From assembly GCF_026341035.1 (NCBI RefSeq), contig NZ_JAPEOQ010000002.1, positions 1,860,001 through 1,924,000 on the forward strand: a stretch of DNA of 64,000 bases. The letters are read 5' to 3'. Shown here piece by piece: positions 1 through 13,255 of the stretch. The stretch is from Streptomyces sp. NBC_01016. Lineage in GTDB: Bacteria > Actinomycetota > Actinomycetes > Streptomycetales > Streptomycetaceae. Made by a program: the position numbers and the translations under genes. The notes under the pieces are model-generated. The model searched no databases and was not told the DNA's origin. It saw nothing but the letters and a program-made list of their open reading frames with translations. Each line of letters opens with the position of its first letter. Position 1 is the first letter of the stretch.

Positions 1-800
1 GCGGTACCGTGCCCGCCGGGCGCGTCGAACGGCACAGGATCGGCGCCGCGGCGCTGGGCGGCGACCGCGACGTGCGCAACGAACGCGACGTATGGGTGTA
101 TCTGCCCCCGGGTTCTCGCGGTGACACGGAACGTCCGGGTCCTCGCGGTGACACGGAGCGGCTGCCCGTCCTTGTGCTCTGCGACGGCGACATGTGGTTC
201 GGCCGCGTGGGCCTGCAGCACACCCTCGACTCGCTGATCGCCGACGGGCTGCTGCCGCCGCTGGCCGTGCTCGCGCCGGACGCCGTCGACCGGCACACCC
301 GGAACCGTGAACTCGGCGCCCGGGACCCCTTCGTGGAGTTCCTCGCGGACGAGCTGCTGCCGTGGGCGGCGGGCCGCTGGCCCCTCGCCACGGACCCGGC
401 GCGCACCATCGTCGCGGGACAGAGCCTCGGCGGCCTGGCCGCACTGCACGCGGGGCGGCTGCGACCGGACCGATTCGGCCATGTTGTCGCCCAGTCGCCC
501 TCGCTGTGGTGGCGGCCGACCCTGGCGCCCGGCGTCGTGCAGAAACACATCATCGGCGTGCCGTGGCTCGCCGCCCGGTACGCGGAGACCGACCCCGCGC
601 CGATCACCGTGCACCTCGACGCGGGTCTGCACGAGGGCACGATGGTCGACCACTGCCGGGCTCTCTACGACACGCTGCACTCGGCCCGCTACGAGGTCAC
701 CCGGAACGAGTTCAACGGCGGTCATGACTACGCCTGTTGGCACGTCGCGCTCGTCGATGCGCTGATCCGTCTCCTGGGTGCAGGTCCCGACCCCGCCTAG
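1..800 (+). CDS. Enterochelin (ferri-siderophore) esterase, 5' partial
   Basis: Alpha/beta-hydrolase of the Fes/IroE type that would hydrolyse a catecholate trilactone in the cytoplasm to release iron. Counting from the GTG at 9, the nucleophile elbow GQSLGG puts Ser near residue 139. The C-terminal GGHDYACW carries the catalytic His, and this context is characteristic of Fes proteins. The family usually has an N-terminal domain and about 400 residues. The frame is open to the window edge, so the gene very likely begins upstream. It is followed on the same strand by the siderophore-binding lipoprotein and the DHB genes, which supports the role. A 27-bp tandem duplication sits between the VYLPPG and LPVLVL strands. 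Confidence 0.85.
   Translation, partial: GTVPAGRVERHRIGAAALGGDRDVRNERDVWVYLPPGSRGDTERPGPRGDTERLPVLVLCDGDMWFGRVGLQHTLDSLIADGLLPPLAVLAPDAVDRHTRNRELGARDPFVEFLADELLPWAAGRWPLATDPARTIVAGQSLGGLAALHAGRLRPDRFGHVVAQSPSLWWRPTLAPGVVQKHIIGVPWLAARYAETDPAPITVHLDAGLHEGTMVDHCRALYDTLHSARYEVTRNEFNGGHDYACWHVALVDALIRLLGAGPDPA
110..163 (+). repeat. 27-bp in-frame tandem duplication in the esterase
   Basis: Two 27-bp units (110-136 and 137-163) differ at only a few bases. They encode two copies of a nine-residue G-x-RGDTER-x peptide. The copies lie in what should be a surface turn just before the first core strand of the hydrolase. Confidence 0.8.
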
Positions 801-910
801 CGCGGTCCCGCCCCCGCTCGGCGCGGTCCCTCGGACTTCCCCCCACCACGCATCACCTTCCCCCCGCGCATCACCTTTCTCATTTCATTGCCCTAAGGAG
901 CCCTGCGAAC

Positions 911-1894
911 ATGTCCTCCCCGAGAATCCGCCGCGCCGCCCTCATACCGGCCGCCGCCGTCACCGGCGCCCTGATCCTGAGCGCCTGCGGCAGCGACAGC
1001 GGAGACGACGCCGGCGGCGCCGAGAAGGCCGGGTCCGCGTCGAAGACGCGGCAGCTCACCGACGCCCAGGGCCGCAAGGTCAAGGTGCCGAGCGACCCGA
1101 AGAAGGTCGTCGCGCTGAGCGAGCCGACCCTCGACGCGGCGCTCGCACTCGGCGTCGAGCCGGTCGGCACCACCGCGGGCCGCGGCCAGAAGGGCGTGTC
1201 CTCGTACCTCGCCGACAAGGCGTCCAAGTCGCAGGTCGTCGCGTCCGTCGCCGAGGCCGACATGGAGAAGCTCGCCGCGCTCCAGCCCGACCTGATCCTC
1301 CTCGACGAGACGACCGGCGCGAAGAAGACCGTCGACAAACTCCAGGAGATCGCGCCGACCGTCGTCACCGCGAAGCTCAACGCGAACTGGAAGACGGCCT
1401 TCACGGACACCGCGGACGCCCTCAACAAGAAGTCCGACGCCAAGAAGTGGCTAGCCGACTTCGACACGCAGGTCGCCGACACGAAGAAGAAGCTCGGCGA
1501 CAACGCCGGCAAGTCCGTCTCCGTCATCCGCTGGCAGGACGGCGCCCCGTCCGTCGTCGGCAAGGGCGAGGGCCACGTCGGCTCGACGCTCAAGGTGCTC
1601 GGCATGGACCGGCCCAAGGACCAGCAGGGCGCGAGCACCGGGCACAGCGAGCCGGTCTCCCTGGAGAAGCTCGCGACCATCGACGGCGACTGGTTGTTCT
1701 TCGGTGCGCTCGGCACGGAGACCGACAGTGAGAAGGCCTACGGCGAGGCCCAAAAGGTCACCAACTTCGGCAAGTTGAAGGCCGAGAAGGACGGCCACGT
1801 CGTCGTCATCGACGGCTCCGCGTGGAACAGCGCGGGCGGTCCGCTCGCCGCGCGGACCGTCCTCGACGACATCAAGGGGGCGCTGGCCAAGTGA
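911..1894 (+). CDS. Siderophore ABC transporter substrate-binding lipoprotein (FepB/FecB type)
   Basis: Extracellular lipoprotein that captures a ferric siderophore for an ABC importer (Peripla_BP_2 fold). The signal peptide ends in the lipobox LSAC with Cys26. A Ser/Gly/Asp/Lys-rich tether follows, then QLTDAQGRKVKVPSDPKKVVAL, the usual opening strand of the family. The 327-aa length is normal. ATG 911 is preceded by a good site (aaggag at 895-900). Its stop overlaps the start of dhbA (GTGA), so uptake and biosynthesis are translationally coupled here. No permease or ATPase gene lies in the window, so those must be encoded elsewhere. Confidence 0.9.
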   Translation: MSSPRIRRAALIPAAAVTGALILSACGSDSGDDAGGAEKAGSASKTRQLTDAQGRKVKVPSDPKKVVALSEPTLDAALALGVEPVGTTAGRGQKGVSSYLADKASKSQVVASVAEADMEKLAALQPDLILLDETTGAKKTVDKLQEIAPTVVTAKLNANWKTAFTDTADALNKKSDAKKWLADFDTQVADTKKKLGDNAGKSVSVIRWQDGAPSVVGKGEGHVGSTLKVLGMDRPKDQQGASTGHSEPVSLEKLATIDGDWLFFGALGTETDSEKAYGEAQKVTNFGKLKAEKDGHVVVIDGSAWNSAGGPLAARTVLDDIKGALAK

Positions 1895-2700
1895 CCACCC
1901 CGAACACTGGTCAGGACCTGGCCGGCCGGCTCGCCCTCGTCACGGGGGCGGGCCGGGGGATCGGCGAGGCGGTCGTCGCCGCGCTCGCCGGGCGCGGCGC
2001 CCGTGTCGTCGCCACGGACCTGGATGCCGAAGCCGTCGCGAAGGTCGCGGCCCCTTACGCCGGAGGGCAGGTCGTCGCCCGGGTCCTCGACGTCACCGAT
2101 GCGGGGGCCGTGGAGGCGCTCGTCGGGGACGTCGAGGACACCCTCGGGCCCCTCGATGTCGCCGTCAACGTCGCCGGGATCCTGCGGGGTTCGGCCGTCG
2201 TCGACCTCAGCGACGAGGACTGGGCGGCCTGTTTCGCCGTCAATACCAACGGTGCCATGCACGTCTCCCGTGCCGTCGCGCGGCGGATGACGGGGCGCGG
2301 CGCCGGCAGCATCGTCACCGTTGCCTCGAATGCGGCGGGTATTCCGCGGAAGGGCATGGCGGCGTACGCCGCGTCGAAGGCGGCCACCGCGATGTTCACC
2401 AAATGCCTCGGCCTGGAGGTTGCCGCGCACGGGGTGCGGTGCAACAACGTCTGTCCCGGGTCGACGCTCACCGACATGCAGCGTGGCATGTGGGAGGCGG
2501 CTCCCGGGGGTGACGTGGAGGCCGGGGCGCGGTCCGTGATCGAGGGGGACCTCGCGGCTCACCGCACCGGTATTCCTCTCGGGCGGATCGCCGATCCCGG
2601 GGACATCGCGGAGGCGGTTGCGTTTCTCGCGTGCGACAGGGCTCGGCACATCACGATGCAGGACCTGTACGTCGACGGGGGCGCGACCCTCCGGGGGTGA
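1891..2700 (+). CDS. dhbA: 2,3-dihydro-2,3-dihydroxybenzoate dehydrogenase
   Basis: Short-chain dehydrogenase (EntA/DhbA) that oxidises 2,3-dihydro-2,3-dihydroxybenzoate to 2,3-dihydroxybenzoate with NAD. It shows the TGAGRGIG cofactor loop near the N-terminus, NVAG in the middle, and the catalytic YAASK. The 269-aa length is typical. The start is GTG 1891, overlapping the stop of the upstream lipoprotein gene. SDR sequence alone would not fix the substrate. The assignment rests on the adjacent isochorismate synthase, isochorismatase and DHB-AMP ligase genes. Confidence 0.88.
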   Translation: MTTPNTGQDLAGRLALVTGAGRGIGEAVVAALAGRGARVVATDLDAEAVAKVAAPYAGGQVVARVLDVTDAGAVEALVGDVEDTLGPLDVAVNVAGILRGSAVVDLSDEDWAACFAVNTNGAMHVSRAVARRMTGRGAGSIVTVASNAAGIPRKGMAAYAASKAATAMFTKCLGLEVAAHGVRCNNVCPGSTLTDMQRGMWEAAPGGDVEAGARSVIEGDLAAHRTGIPLGRIADPGDIAEAVAFLACDRARHITMQDLYVDGGATLRG

Positions 2701-2702
2701 CC

Positions 2703-2753
2703 GGGGGTTTTTCCCCCACCCCGCCCCTTCCCGAAACCGGGGCTTCGCCCCGG
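2703..2753 (+). terminator. Two hairpins between dhbA and dhbC
   Basis: The first hairpin is GGGGG-TTTTT-CCCCC (2703-2717). The second is CCGGGGC-TTC-GCCCCGG (2737-2753), followed by a cccctttgt run. The second resembles the GC palindromes common in Streptomyces intergenic DNA. Since the pathway continues downstream, these may attenuate or stabilise the transcript rather than end it. Confidence 0.5.
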
Positions 2754-2811
2754 GCCCCTTTGTCCTCAAACGCCGGACGGGCTAGATAGGCCCCCACTCT
2801 TGGAGACATCC

Positions 2812-4031
2812 ATGACCACGTCTCTGACCGGTCCGATCACGGTCAATCGTTCCCACGCGCCCATCCCCGAGCTCGTTGAGCCCGGGTCCGCCACCGCGCT
2901 GCTCGAGGAGTACGCGCCCGTCACCGATCGGTTCCTCGCCACTCCGCATCGCACGCTCCTCGGGCGTGGTGTTGTTGCTGAACTTCCGTACAGGGATGGG
3001 CCGTTGAGCCCTCGGGTGCGGGCGTTGCTCGATGCTCGGCGGAGGGCCGGGGATCCGAATCCCGTCGTGATGGGTGCGCTGCCCTTCGCCCCGGACGCGG
3101 CTCCCGCTCTCGCCGTTCCGGAGGCCGTGCGGTGGGCGCCGCCGCTGCGTGAGGACCCGCTCATCGCGTTGCCCGTGCCGTCGACCGGGGACGCCGCCGA
3201 CTGGACGGTGCGCGAGGTTCCGGAGCCCGGGGTGTACGGCGCCGCCGTCGCCGCGGCCGTCGAGCGCATGAAGGCCGGTGAGTTCGACAAGGTCGTGCTC
3301 GCCCGGACCCTTGAATTGACCGCGTCCAAGGCTCCCGATCTCCCCACCATGCTGCGGCGCCTGGCCCGGCGTGACCCGGCCGGCTACACCTTCGCCGTGC
3401 CCAGCGCCCCCGGCCGTACGCTCATCGGCGCGAGCCCCGAACTCCTCGTCTCCCGCAGCGGATCCACGCTCACCGCGAACCCGCTCGCCGGGTCCGCGCC
3501 CCGCAGCGCCGACCTTGCCGAGGACGTGCGTCGCGCCGCCGCGTTGCTGGAGTCGGCCAAGGATCTGCACGAGCATGCCGTCGTCGTGGACGCGGTGCGG
3601 GCTGCCCTCGCCCCGTTCTGCCGCACCATCGACGTCCCCGTCCGCCCCACCCTCGTACGGACGGCCGCCATGTGGCACCTGTCCACGACTGTGACCGGTG
3701 AACTCGCCGACCCCGAGCGGACGACCGCCCTCGACCTCGCCTCCGCCCTGCACCCCACCCCCGCGGTGTGCGGCACCCCGACCGAGCTCGCCCGTCAAGT
3801 CATCGCGGAGTCCGAGCCGTTCGACCGCGGCGCCTATACCGGCATGGTCGGCTGGCAGAACGCGGACGGCGACGGCGAGTGGGTCGTCACCATCCGCTGC
3901 GCCGAGGCCGAGGGGCGGCTGCTGCGTCTGTTCGCGGGCGCGGGTGTCGTCGCCGAGTCCTCGCCGGAAGCCGAGACCGCCGAGACCGGTGCGAAGTTCC
4001 GTACGTTCCTGAATGCTGTGGGAGCCGCTCT

Positions 4032-4035
<4 letters not shown>
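2812..4035 (+). CDS. dhbC: Isochorismate synthase
   Basis: Converts chorismate to isochorismate, the first step of 2,3-DHB synthesis. The C-terminal two thirds is the chorismate-binding domain with the expected blocks: KVVLARTLEL, GASPELLVS, ANPLAGSAPR, WHLSTTVTGEL, LHPTPAVCGTP and FDRGAYTGMVGW. The 407-aa length matches EntC/DhbC. ATG 2812 has a ggag site about eight bases upstream. The stop overlaps the next start (GTGA at 4032-4035), so dhbC and dhbE are coupled. Confidence 0.93.
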
Positions 4036-5669
<1,634 letters not shown>

Positions 5670-5684
5670 AAGGTACCCCCCACC

Positions 5685-6326
5685 ATGGCCCTGCCCGCCA
5701 TCGCCGCCTACCCGCTCCCGACCCCCGAAGAGCTCCCCGCGAACCGTGTCCCCTGGACCGTCGACCCGGCCCGCGCCGTGCTGCTCGTGCACGACCTCCA
5801 GCACCACTTCCTCGCCAAGTACCCGCAGGCCGAACAGCCGTTGACCGGCATGCTCGACAACACCGCCCGGCTGCTCAAGGAGAGCCGTGGGCTTGGAATC
5901 CCCGTCTACTATTCCGCGCAGCGCGGGGGCCAGACCCCCGAGGAACGTGGCCTCCAGCTCGACTTCTGGGGGCCCGGCGTCGCCGACGACCCCGCCGTCC
6001 TCGCCATGCCCGAGAACGTGGCACCCGAGGACGGCGACACGGTCCTCACCAAGTGGAAGTACAGCGCGTTCGTCCGCACCCAACTCGAGGAACTGATGCG
6101 GGAGTCGGGCCGCGACCAGCTGGTGATCGTCGGCGTGTACGCGCACATCGGCGTCATGATCAGCGCCGCCGACGCGTGGATGCGGGACATCCAGGCGTTC
6201 GTCGTCGCCGACGCCGTCGCCGACTTCACGCGCGAGGACCACGACATGGCGCTGCGCTGGGCCGCCGGCCGCTGCGCCGTCGTCACCACCACCGAGACGT
6301 TCATCGAGGAGGTACGGGCCGCATGA
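5685..6326 (+). CDS. dhbB: Isochorismatase, without a fused carrier domain
   Basis: Hydrolyses isochorismate to 2,3-dihydro-2,3-dihydroxybenzoate and pyruvate. It matches the EntB N-terminal domain: VHDLQHHFL with the catalytic Asp, TKWKYSAF with the Lys, and GVYAHIGVM in place of the Cys loop of other cysteine-hydrolase relatives. The protein ends at 213 aa. E. coli EntB and Bacillus DhbB carry an aryl carrier domain after this point, but here that domain is the next gene, overlapping by ATGA. Confidence 0.93.
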   Translation: MALPAIAAYPLPTPEELPANRVPWTVDPARAVLLVHDLQHHFLAKYPQAEQPLTGMLDNTARLLKESRGLGIPVYYSAQRGGQTPEERGLQLDFWGPGVADDPAVLAMPENVAPEDGDTVLTKWKYSAFVRTQLEELMRESGRDQLVIVGVYAHIGVMISAADAWMRDIQAFVVADAVADFTREDHDMALRWAAGRCAVVTTTETFIEEVRAA

Positions 6327-6558
6327 CCACGCTCACCGTTCAGAAGATCCGCGAGGACGTCGCCGACTGCCTGGGCGAGGACGACCCCGCCGAGATACCC
6401 CTCGACGAGAACCTCGTCGACTACGGGCTCGACTCCGTGCGCGTCATGACCCTCCTTGAGCGCTGGCGCAGGGACCACAGCGCCGAGGCCTCGTTCGTCG
6501 ATCTCGCCGAGCAGCCGGCCATCGAGGCCTGGGTGAAGGTCCTGGGGGTGGCCGCCTC

Positions 6559-6562
<4 letters not shown>
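6323..6562 (+). CDS. Free-standing aryl carrier protein
   Basis: A 79-aa carrier protein whose serine, in DYGLDSVRVM, is the phosphopantetheine attachment site. It would hold 2,3-DHB as a thioester between DhbE and the NRPS condensation domain. ATG 6323 overlaps the isochorismatase stop, and its own stop overlaps the NRPS start (GTGA at 6559). It corresponds to the C-terminal domain of EntB, here a separate gene. No phosphopantetheinyl transferase gene lies in the window. Confidence 0.9.
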
Positions 6563-10455
<3,893 letters not shown>

Positions 10456-10962
10456 CGGAGTTGTAGCGTGCGGCAGATGACCGGCACCGACACCGACCGC
10501 GAACGCCTGCGCGACACCTTCAACCAGGACGCCGAACTCTACGACCGCGCCCGCCCCGGCTACCCGCCCCGCATGTTCGACGACCTCGCCGAGCTCGCCG
10601 GGGCGGGGCCGGGGTGCCGCGTGCTGGAGATCGGGTGCGGCACGGGGAAGGCGACCGTGCTGCTGGCCGAGCGGGACTGCCGGGTCGTCGGCGTGGAACT
10701 GGGCGCGGAGATGGCGGCCGTGGCGCGCCGCAAGCTCCCCGACGCGACCATCGACGTCGCGGCCTTCGAGGACTGGCCGCTGCCGCCCGACCCCTTCGAC
10801 CTCGTCCTCGCCGCGACCTCCTTCCACTGGATCGACCCCGCCGTACGCATCGCCAAGAGCGCGGACGCGCTGCGCCCCGGCGGCACCCTCGCCACCGTCT
10901 CGACCCACCACGTCGCGGGCGGCACCGAGGACTTCTTCGCCGAGGCCCAGGACTGCTATCGG

Positions 10963-11009
10963 GATTCATTCGCAGTGCATCGGCCTTCAGGCCGGTGGCG
11001 AAGCGAATC
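10963..11009 (+). repeat. Left-end imperfect palindrome of the element
   Basis: GATTCATTCGC on the left pairs with GCGAAGCGAATC on the right around an inner CGGCC-TTCA-GGCCG stem-loop. It begins three bases inside the predicted left boundary, where IS605-family transposases bind. Confidence 0.6.
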
Positions 11010-11199
11010 TGGTGGTGGCGACGCGGAGCGTCGCAGCCTCCTGTCCGGCGGAGTCGGGCATTGCCTACCGCGCGGAGCACGGCGAGCGCCTGGTTCGGCG
11101 GAGCCGGACGACAGCGAAAAGTTACGCGAGTTCACCGGATCGGATGATCGGGTGGGGTTTCCTCTTCGAGTATCGTGCGTGTGTCTAGGCTCCGGTGTC

Positions 11200-12486
11200 A
11201 TGCAGTTGCGGTACTCCTTCCGGCTCGAACCGACGCCCGCCCAGCAGCAGTTGCTGGCGCGGACGTTCGGCTGTGCCCGGGTGGTCTTCAACGACGCCCT
11301 CGCGCTGCGCCGGGCCGCGTTCACGGCCAAGGAACCCTGGATCGGGGCCGGGGACCTGTCCAAGACGGTGATCACGCAGGGGAAGAAGCGTCCGGAGCGT
11401 TCCTGGCTGGGCGAGGTCTCCGCGGTGGTGCTCCAGCAGTCCCTGCGCGATCTGGAGACCGCCTACCGTGCGTTCTTCGACTCCCGCAGCGGCAAGCGGA
11501 ATGGCCCGAAAGCGGGCCCGCCCTCCTTTAAGTCCCGCAAGAGCAAGCGCCAGGCGGTGCGGTTCACCGCGAACGCCCGCTGGAAGATCACCGGCAAGGG
11601 ACTGCTGTCCCTGCCGAAGATCGGCGAGATCCCGGTGCGCTGGTCCAGGCCGCTGCCCACCGTCCCGGCCACGGTCACCATCATCAAGGACGCGGCGGGA
11701 AGGTACTTCGCGTCCTTCGTCATCGACACCGACCCGCAGGCGGACGCCGAGCGCTGGCCGGCCGACGCCGACGAGGTGGCCGGGCGCGAGGTCGGCCTCG
11801 ACATGGGCCTGACCCACTTCGCGGTCCTGGACACCGGGGAGAAGATCACGTCCCCGAAGTTCCTGCGCCGCGCGGAGAAGAAGCTGAAGAAGCTCCAGCG
11901 CGATCACTCCCGTAAGGCGAAGGGTTCGAAGAACAAGGAGAAATCACGACGGGCCCTGGCCCGTCAGCATGCCAAGGTCGCCGACGCCCGCCATGAATTC
12001 CACCACCAGCTCTCCACGCGCCTGGTCCGCGAACACCAAGCGGTCCACGCCGAGACGCTGAATGTGAAAGGCATGGCAAGGGGCCGCCTGGCCAAGTCCA
12101 TCCACGACGCCGGCTGGGCCGCCTTCCTGAACATGCTGGAATACAAGGCCGAACGATACGGACGGACCTTCCAACGCACCGGAAGGACGTTCCCCTCCTC
12201 CCAACGCTGCTCGAATCCGGTCTGCCACCGCATCGACGGACCCAAACCGCTCAAGGTCCGCACCTGGACCTGCCCCGGCTGCGGCACCGTGCACGACCGG
12301 GACATCAACGCAGCCCGCAACACCCGCCAAGAAGGCGCACGCATCCATGCGCTCAAGGTCGCCGAGGGACATCACGGAGACCCAAAACGCCTGCGGAGCG
12401 ACGGTAAGACCAAGGACCCAAGGTCCCGGCACGACGCGAAGAAACAGGAAGCCAAGGAATCCGGACCCGAAACCCGTGCCGCCTAG
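11200..12486 (+). CDS. tnpB: TnpB, RNA-guided nuclease of IS200/IS605 elements
   Basis: 428-aa TnpB/OrfB. RuvC catalytic residues are visible: Asp near residue 201 in GLDMGLTHF, Glu near 285 in HAETLNVKGM, and Asp near 368 in DRDINAARN. A zinc ribbon (CSNPVC and CPGC) lies between the last two. The N-terminal LRYSFRLEPTPAQQQLLARTFG is the family signature. The upstream frame happens to stay open into the split methyltransferase, but the family start is ATG 11200. All catalytic residues are present, so the nuclease looks intact. Confidence 0.93.
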   Translation: MQLRYSFRLEPTPAQQQLLARTFGCARVVFNDALALRRAAFTAKEPWIGAGDLSKTVITQGKKRPERSWLGEVSAVVLQQSLRDLETAYRAFFDSRSGKRNGPKAGPPSFKSRKSKRQAVRFTANARWKITGKGLLSLPKIGEIPVRWSRPLPTVPATVTIIKDAAGRYFASFVIDTDPQADAERWPADADEVAGREVGLDMGLTHFAVLDTGEKITSPKFLRRAEKKLKKLQRDHSRKAKGSKNKEKSRRALARQHAKVADARHEFHHQLSTRLVREHQAVHAETLNVKGMARGRLAKSIHDAGWAAFLNMLEYKAERYGRTFQRTGRTFPSSQRCSNPVCHRIDGPKPLKVRTWTCPGCGTVHDRDINAARNTRQEGARIHALKVAEGHHGDPKRLRSDGKTKDPRSRHDAKKQEAKESGPETRAA

Positions 12487-12516
12487 CGGCACGACACCGG
12501 ACCGGAAGGCCAGAAT

Positions 12517-12536
12517 CCCCTTCCTTCAGGAAGGGG
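12517..12536 (+). repeat. Right-end hairpin of the element
   Basis: CCCCTTCC-TTCA-GGAAGGGG is a perfect 8-bp stem lying 8 bases before the TCAA terminus. This is the usual right-end structure of these elements in Streptomyces. It would also form the 3' stem of the TnpB guide RNA. Confidence 0.7.
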
Positions 12537-13011
12537 TTGCATGTCAACTGCGCTTCGACCCGACGACCCCGCCGGGTCTGCGCCTCGCCCCGGCCGCCGA
12601 CATCCCGTACGACAGCCAGGAGGCGCCGAACCGCAACGTCGCCCAGGGCAACGCGGCGCTCCCCGGAGCCGACCGCTTCGAGCCGCCCGTCTTCCGCCGC
12701 TGCGAACGCGAACTCACCTACCGCACCGCGGACTACCTCGACCTGCTGTGCACCTACTCCGGGACGCTCGCCCTCGCCCCGGCCGCCCGCGCCGGCCTGC
12801 TCGACTGCATCGGCACACTCATCGACACGCGCCACGCCGGCCGGGTCACGAAGCGCTACTTGACGGAACTCCGCCTCGCCGTGAGGCGGTAGCGGGCCCG
12901 CGTCCGTCTCGCGCCCGGCATGTGGGCACACGTGTCACACGGATTGCAGGGTCGTGAAGCGATCCGGCGGAGCCTTGACCGGCTCTCGGGCCGCTGGCCA
13001 AGCTTCTGTTC

Positions 13012-13128
13012 ATGACCGCGACGACGATGCAGCTCGTGCCGTGGCTCCACGTCGACCAGGAGCGCCCGGCACCGTCGGCGTGTCCGCGCCGCTGCCGCCC
13101 GGCACCGTTCGCGTGTCCGCGCCGCTGA
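13012..13128 (+). CDS. Possible Cys/Arg-rich leader peptide upstream of the dioxygenase
   Basis: A 38-codon frame, MTATTMQLVPWLHVDQERP, whose second half is a repeated A(C)PRR-type peptide with three Cys codons. TauD-family enzymes often release sulfite from organosulfonates. Actinobacteria are known to use short Cys-rich upstream peptides to sense cysteine supply, so a leader here is plausible. There is no good ribosome site and the Cys codons are not consecutive, so it could be chance coding in GC-rich DNA. Confidence 0.25.
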   Translation: MTATTMQLVPWLHVDQERPAPSACPRRCRPAPFACPRR

Positions 13129-13132
13129 CGCT
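13067..13132 (+). repeat. 33-bp tandem duplication
   Basis: Two 33-bp copies (13067-13099 and 13100-13132) share the core ggcaccgt...gcgtgtccgcgccgctg. They fall in the leader region of the dioxygenase gene. The unit is a multiple of three. Confidence 0.8.
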
Positions 13133-13255
13133 CGGCGACCCGCAGCTCCCGCTCCCGCACACCACGGTCTCCGCCCCCTGTGCTCGCCCCGTGCCGCAGC
13201 CTGCCGCCTCGGCGGAGGCGGAAACCGCCCACCCACCCAGTGAAGGGGTCCCGCC

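Larger units (their letters stand above)
10960..12547 (+). mobile_element. IS200/IS605-type element carrying only tnpB
   Basis: Boundaries come from restoring the methyltransferase frame. The left flank ends in CTAT (10956-10959). The element ends in TCAA (12544-12547), the right-end tetranucleotide used by IS608-type elements. There is no target duplication, as expected for Y1-type transposition. Both ends carry imperfect palindromes. No TnpA gene fits in the 240 bases before tnpB, so movement would need a transposase in trans. The length is 1588 bp. Confidence 0.85.
10477..12892 (+). pseudogene. Class I SAM methyltransferase split by a TnpB element
   Basis: The N-terminal part (10477-10959) has VLEIGCGTGKAT (motif I) and SFHWIDP. 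The C-terminal part (12548-12892) resumes as LRFDPTTPPGLRL and ends in YLTELRLAVRR. Joining codon TAT at 10957-10959 to CTG at 12548 gives one open frame of about 275 aa, the usual size for this family. The gene starts about 20 bases after the NRPS stop. It may once have been the last gene of the siderophore operon, although generic methyltransferases of this type are common in Streptomyces. As it stands it is disrupted. Confidence 0.85.
12893..13255. other. Spacer between the split methyltransferase and the dioxygenase
   Basis: These 363 bases contain a possible 38-codon leader (13012-13128) and a 33-bp tandem repeat (13067-13132), annotated separately. I see no other gene, and no clear ribosome site until gaaggggt just before 13256. 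Confidence 0.5.

Noticed and set aside
841..910. Iron box (DmdR/IdeR operator) upstream of the siderophore lipoprotein
   Set aside because: There is a direct repeat of CGCATCACCTT (849 and 867) and a ccctaaggag near the start, but no 19-bp palindrome close to the actinobacterial iron-box consensus. Regulation by iron is expected but I cannot point to the site.
10468..12486. A single 672-residue protein joining a methyltransferase to TnpB
   Set aside because: The first part is a truncated methyltransferase whose remainder lies after the element, and the joining codons match the palindromic left end. It is a chance open frame, not a designed fusion.
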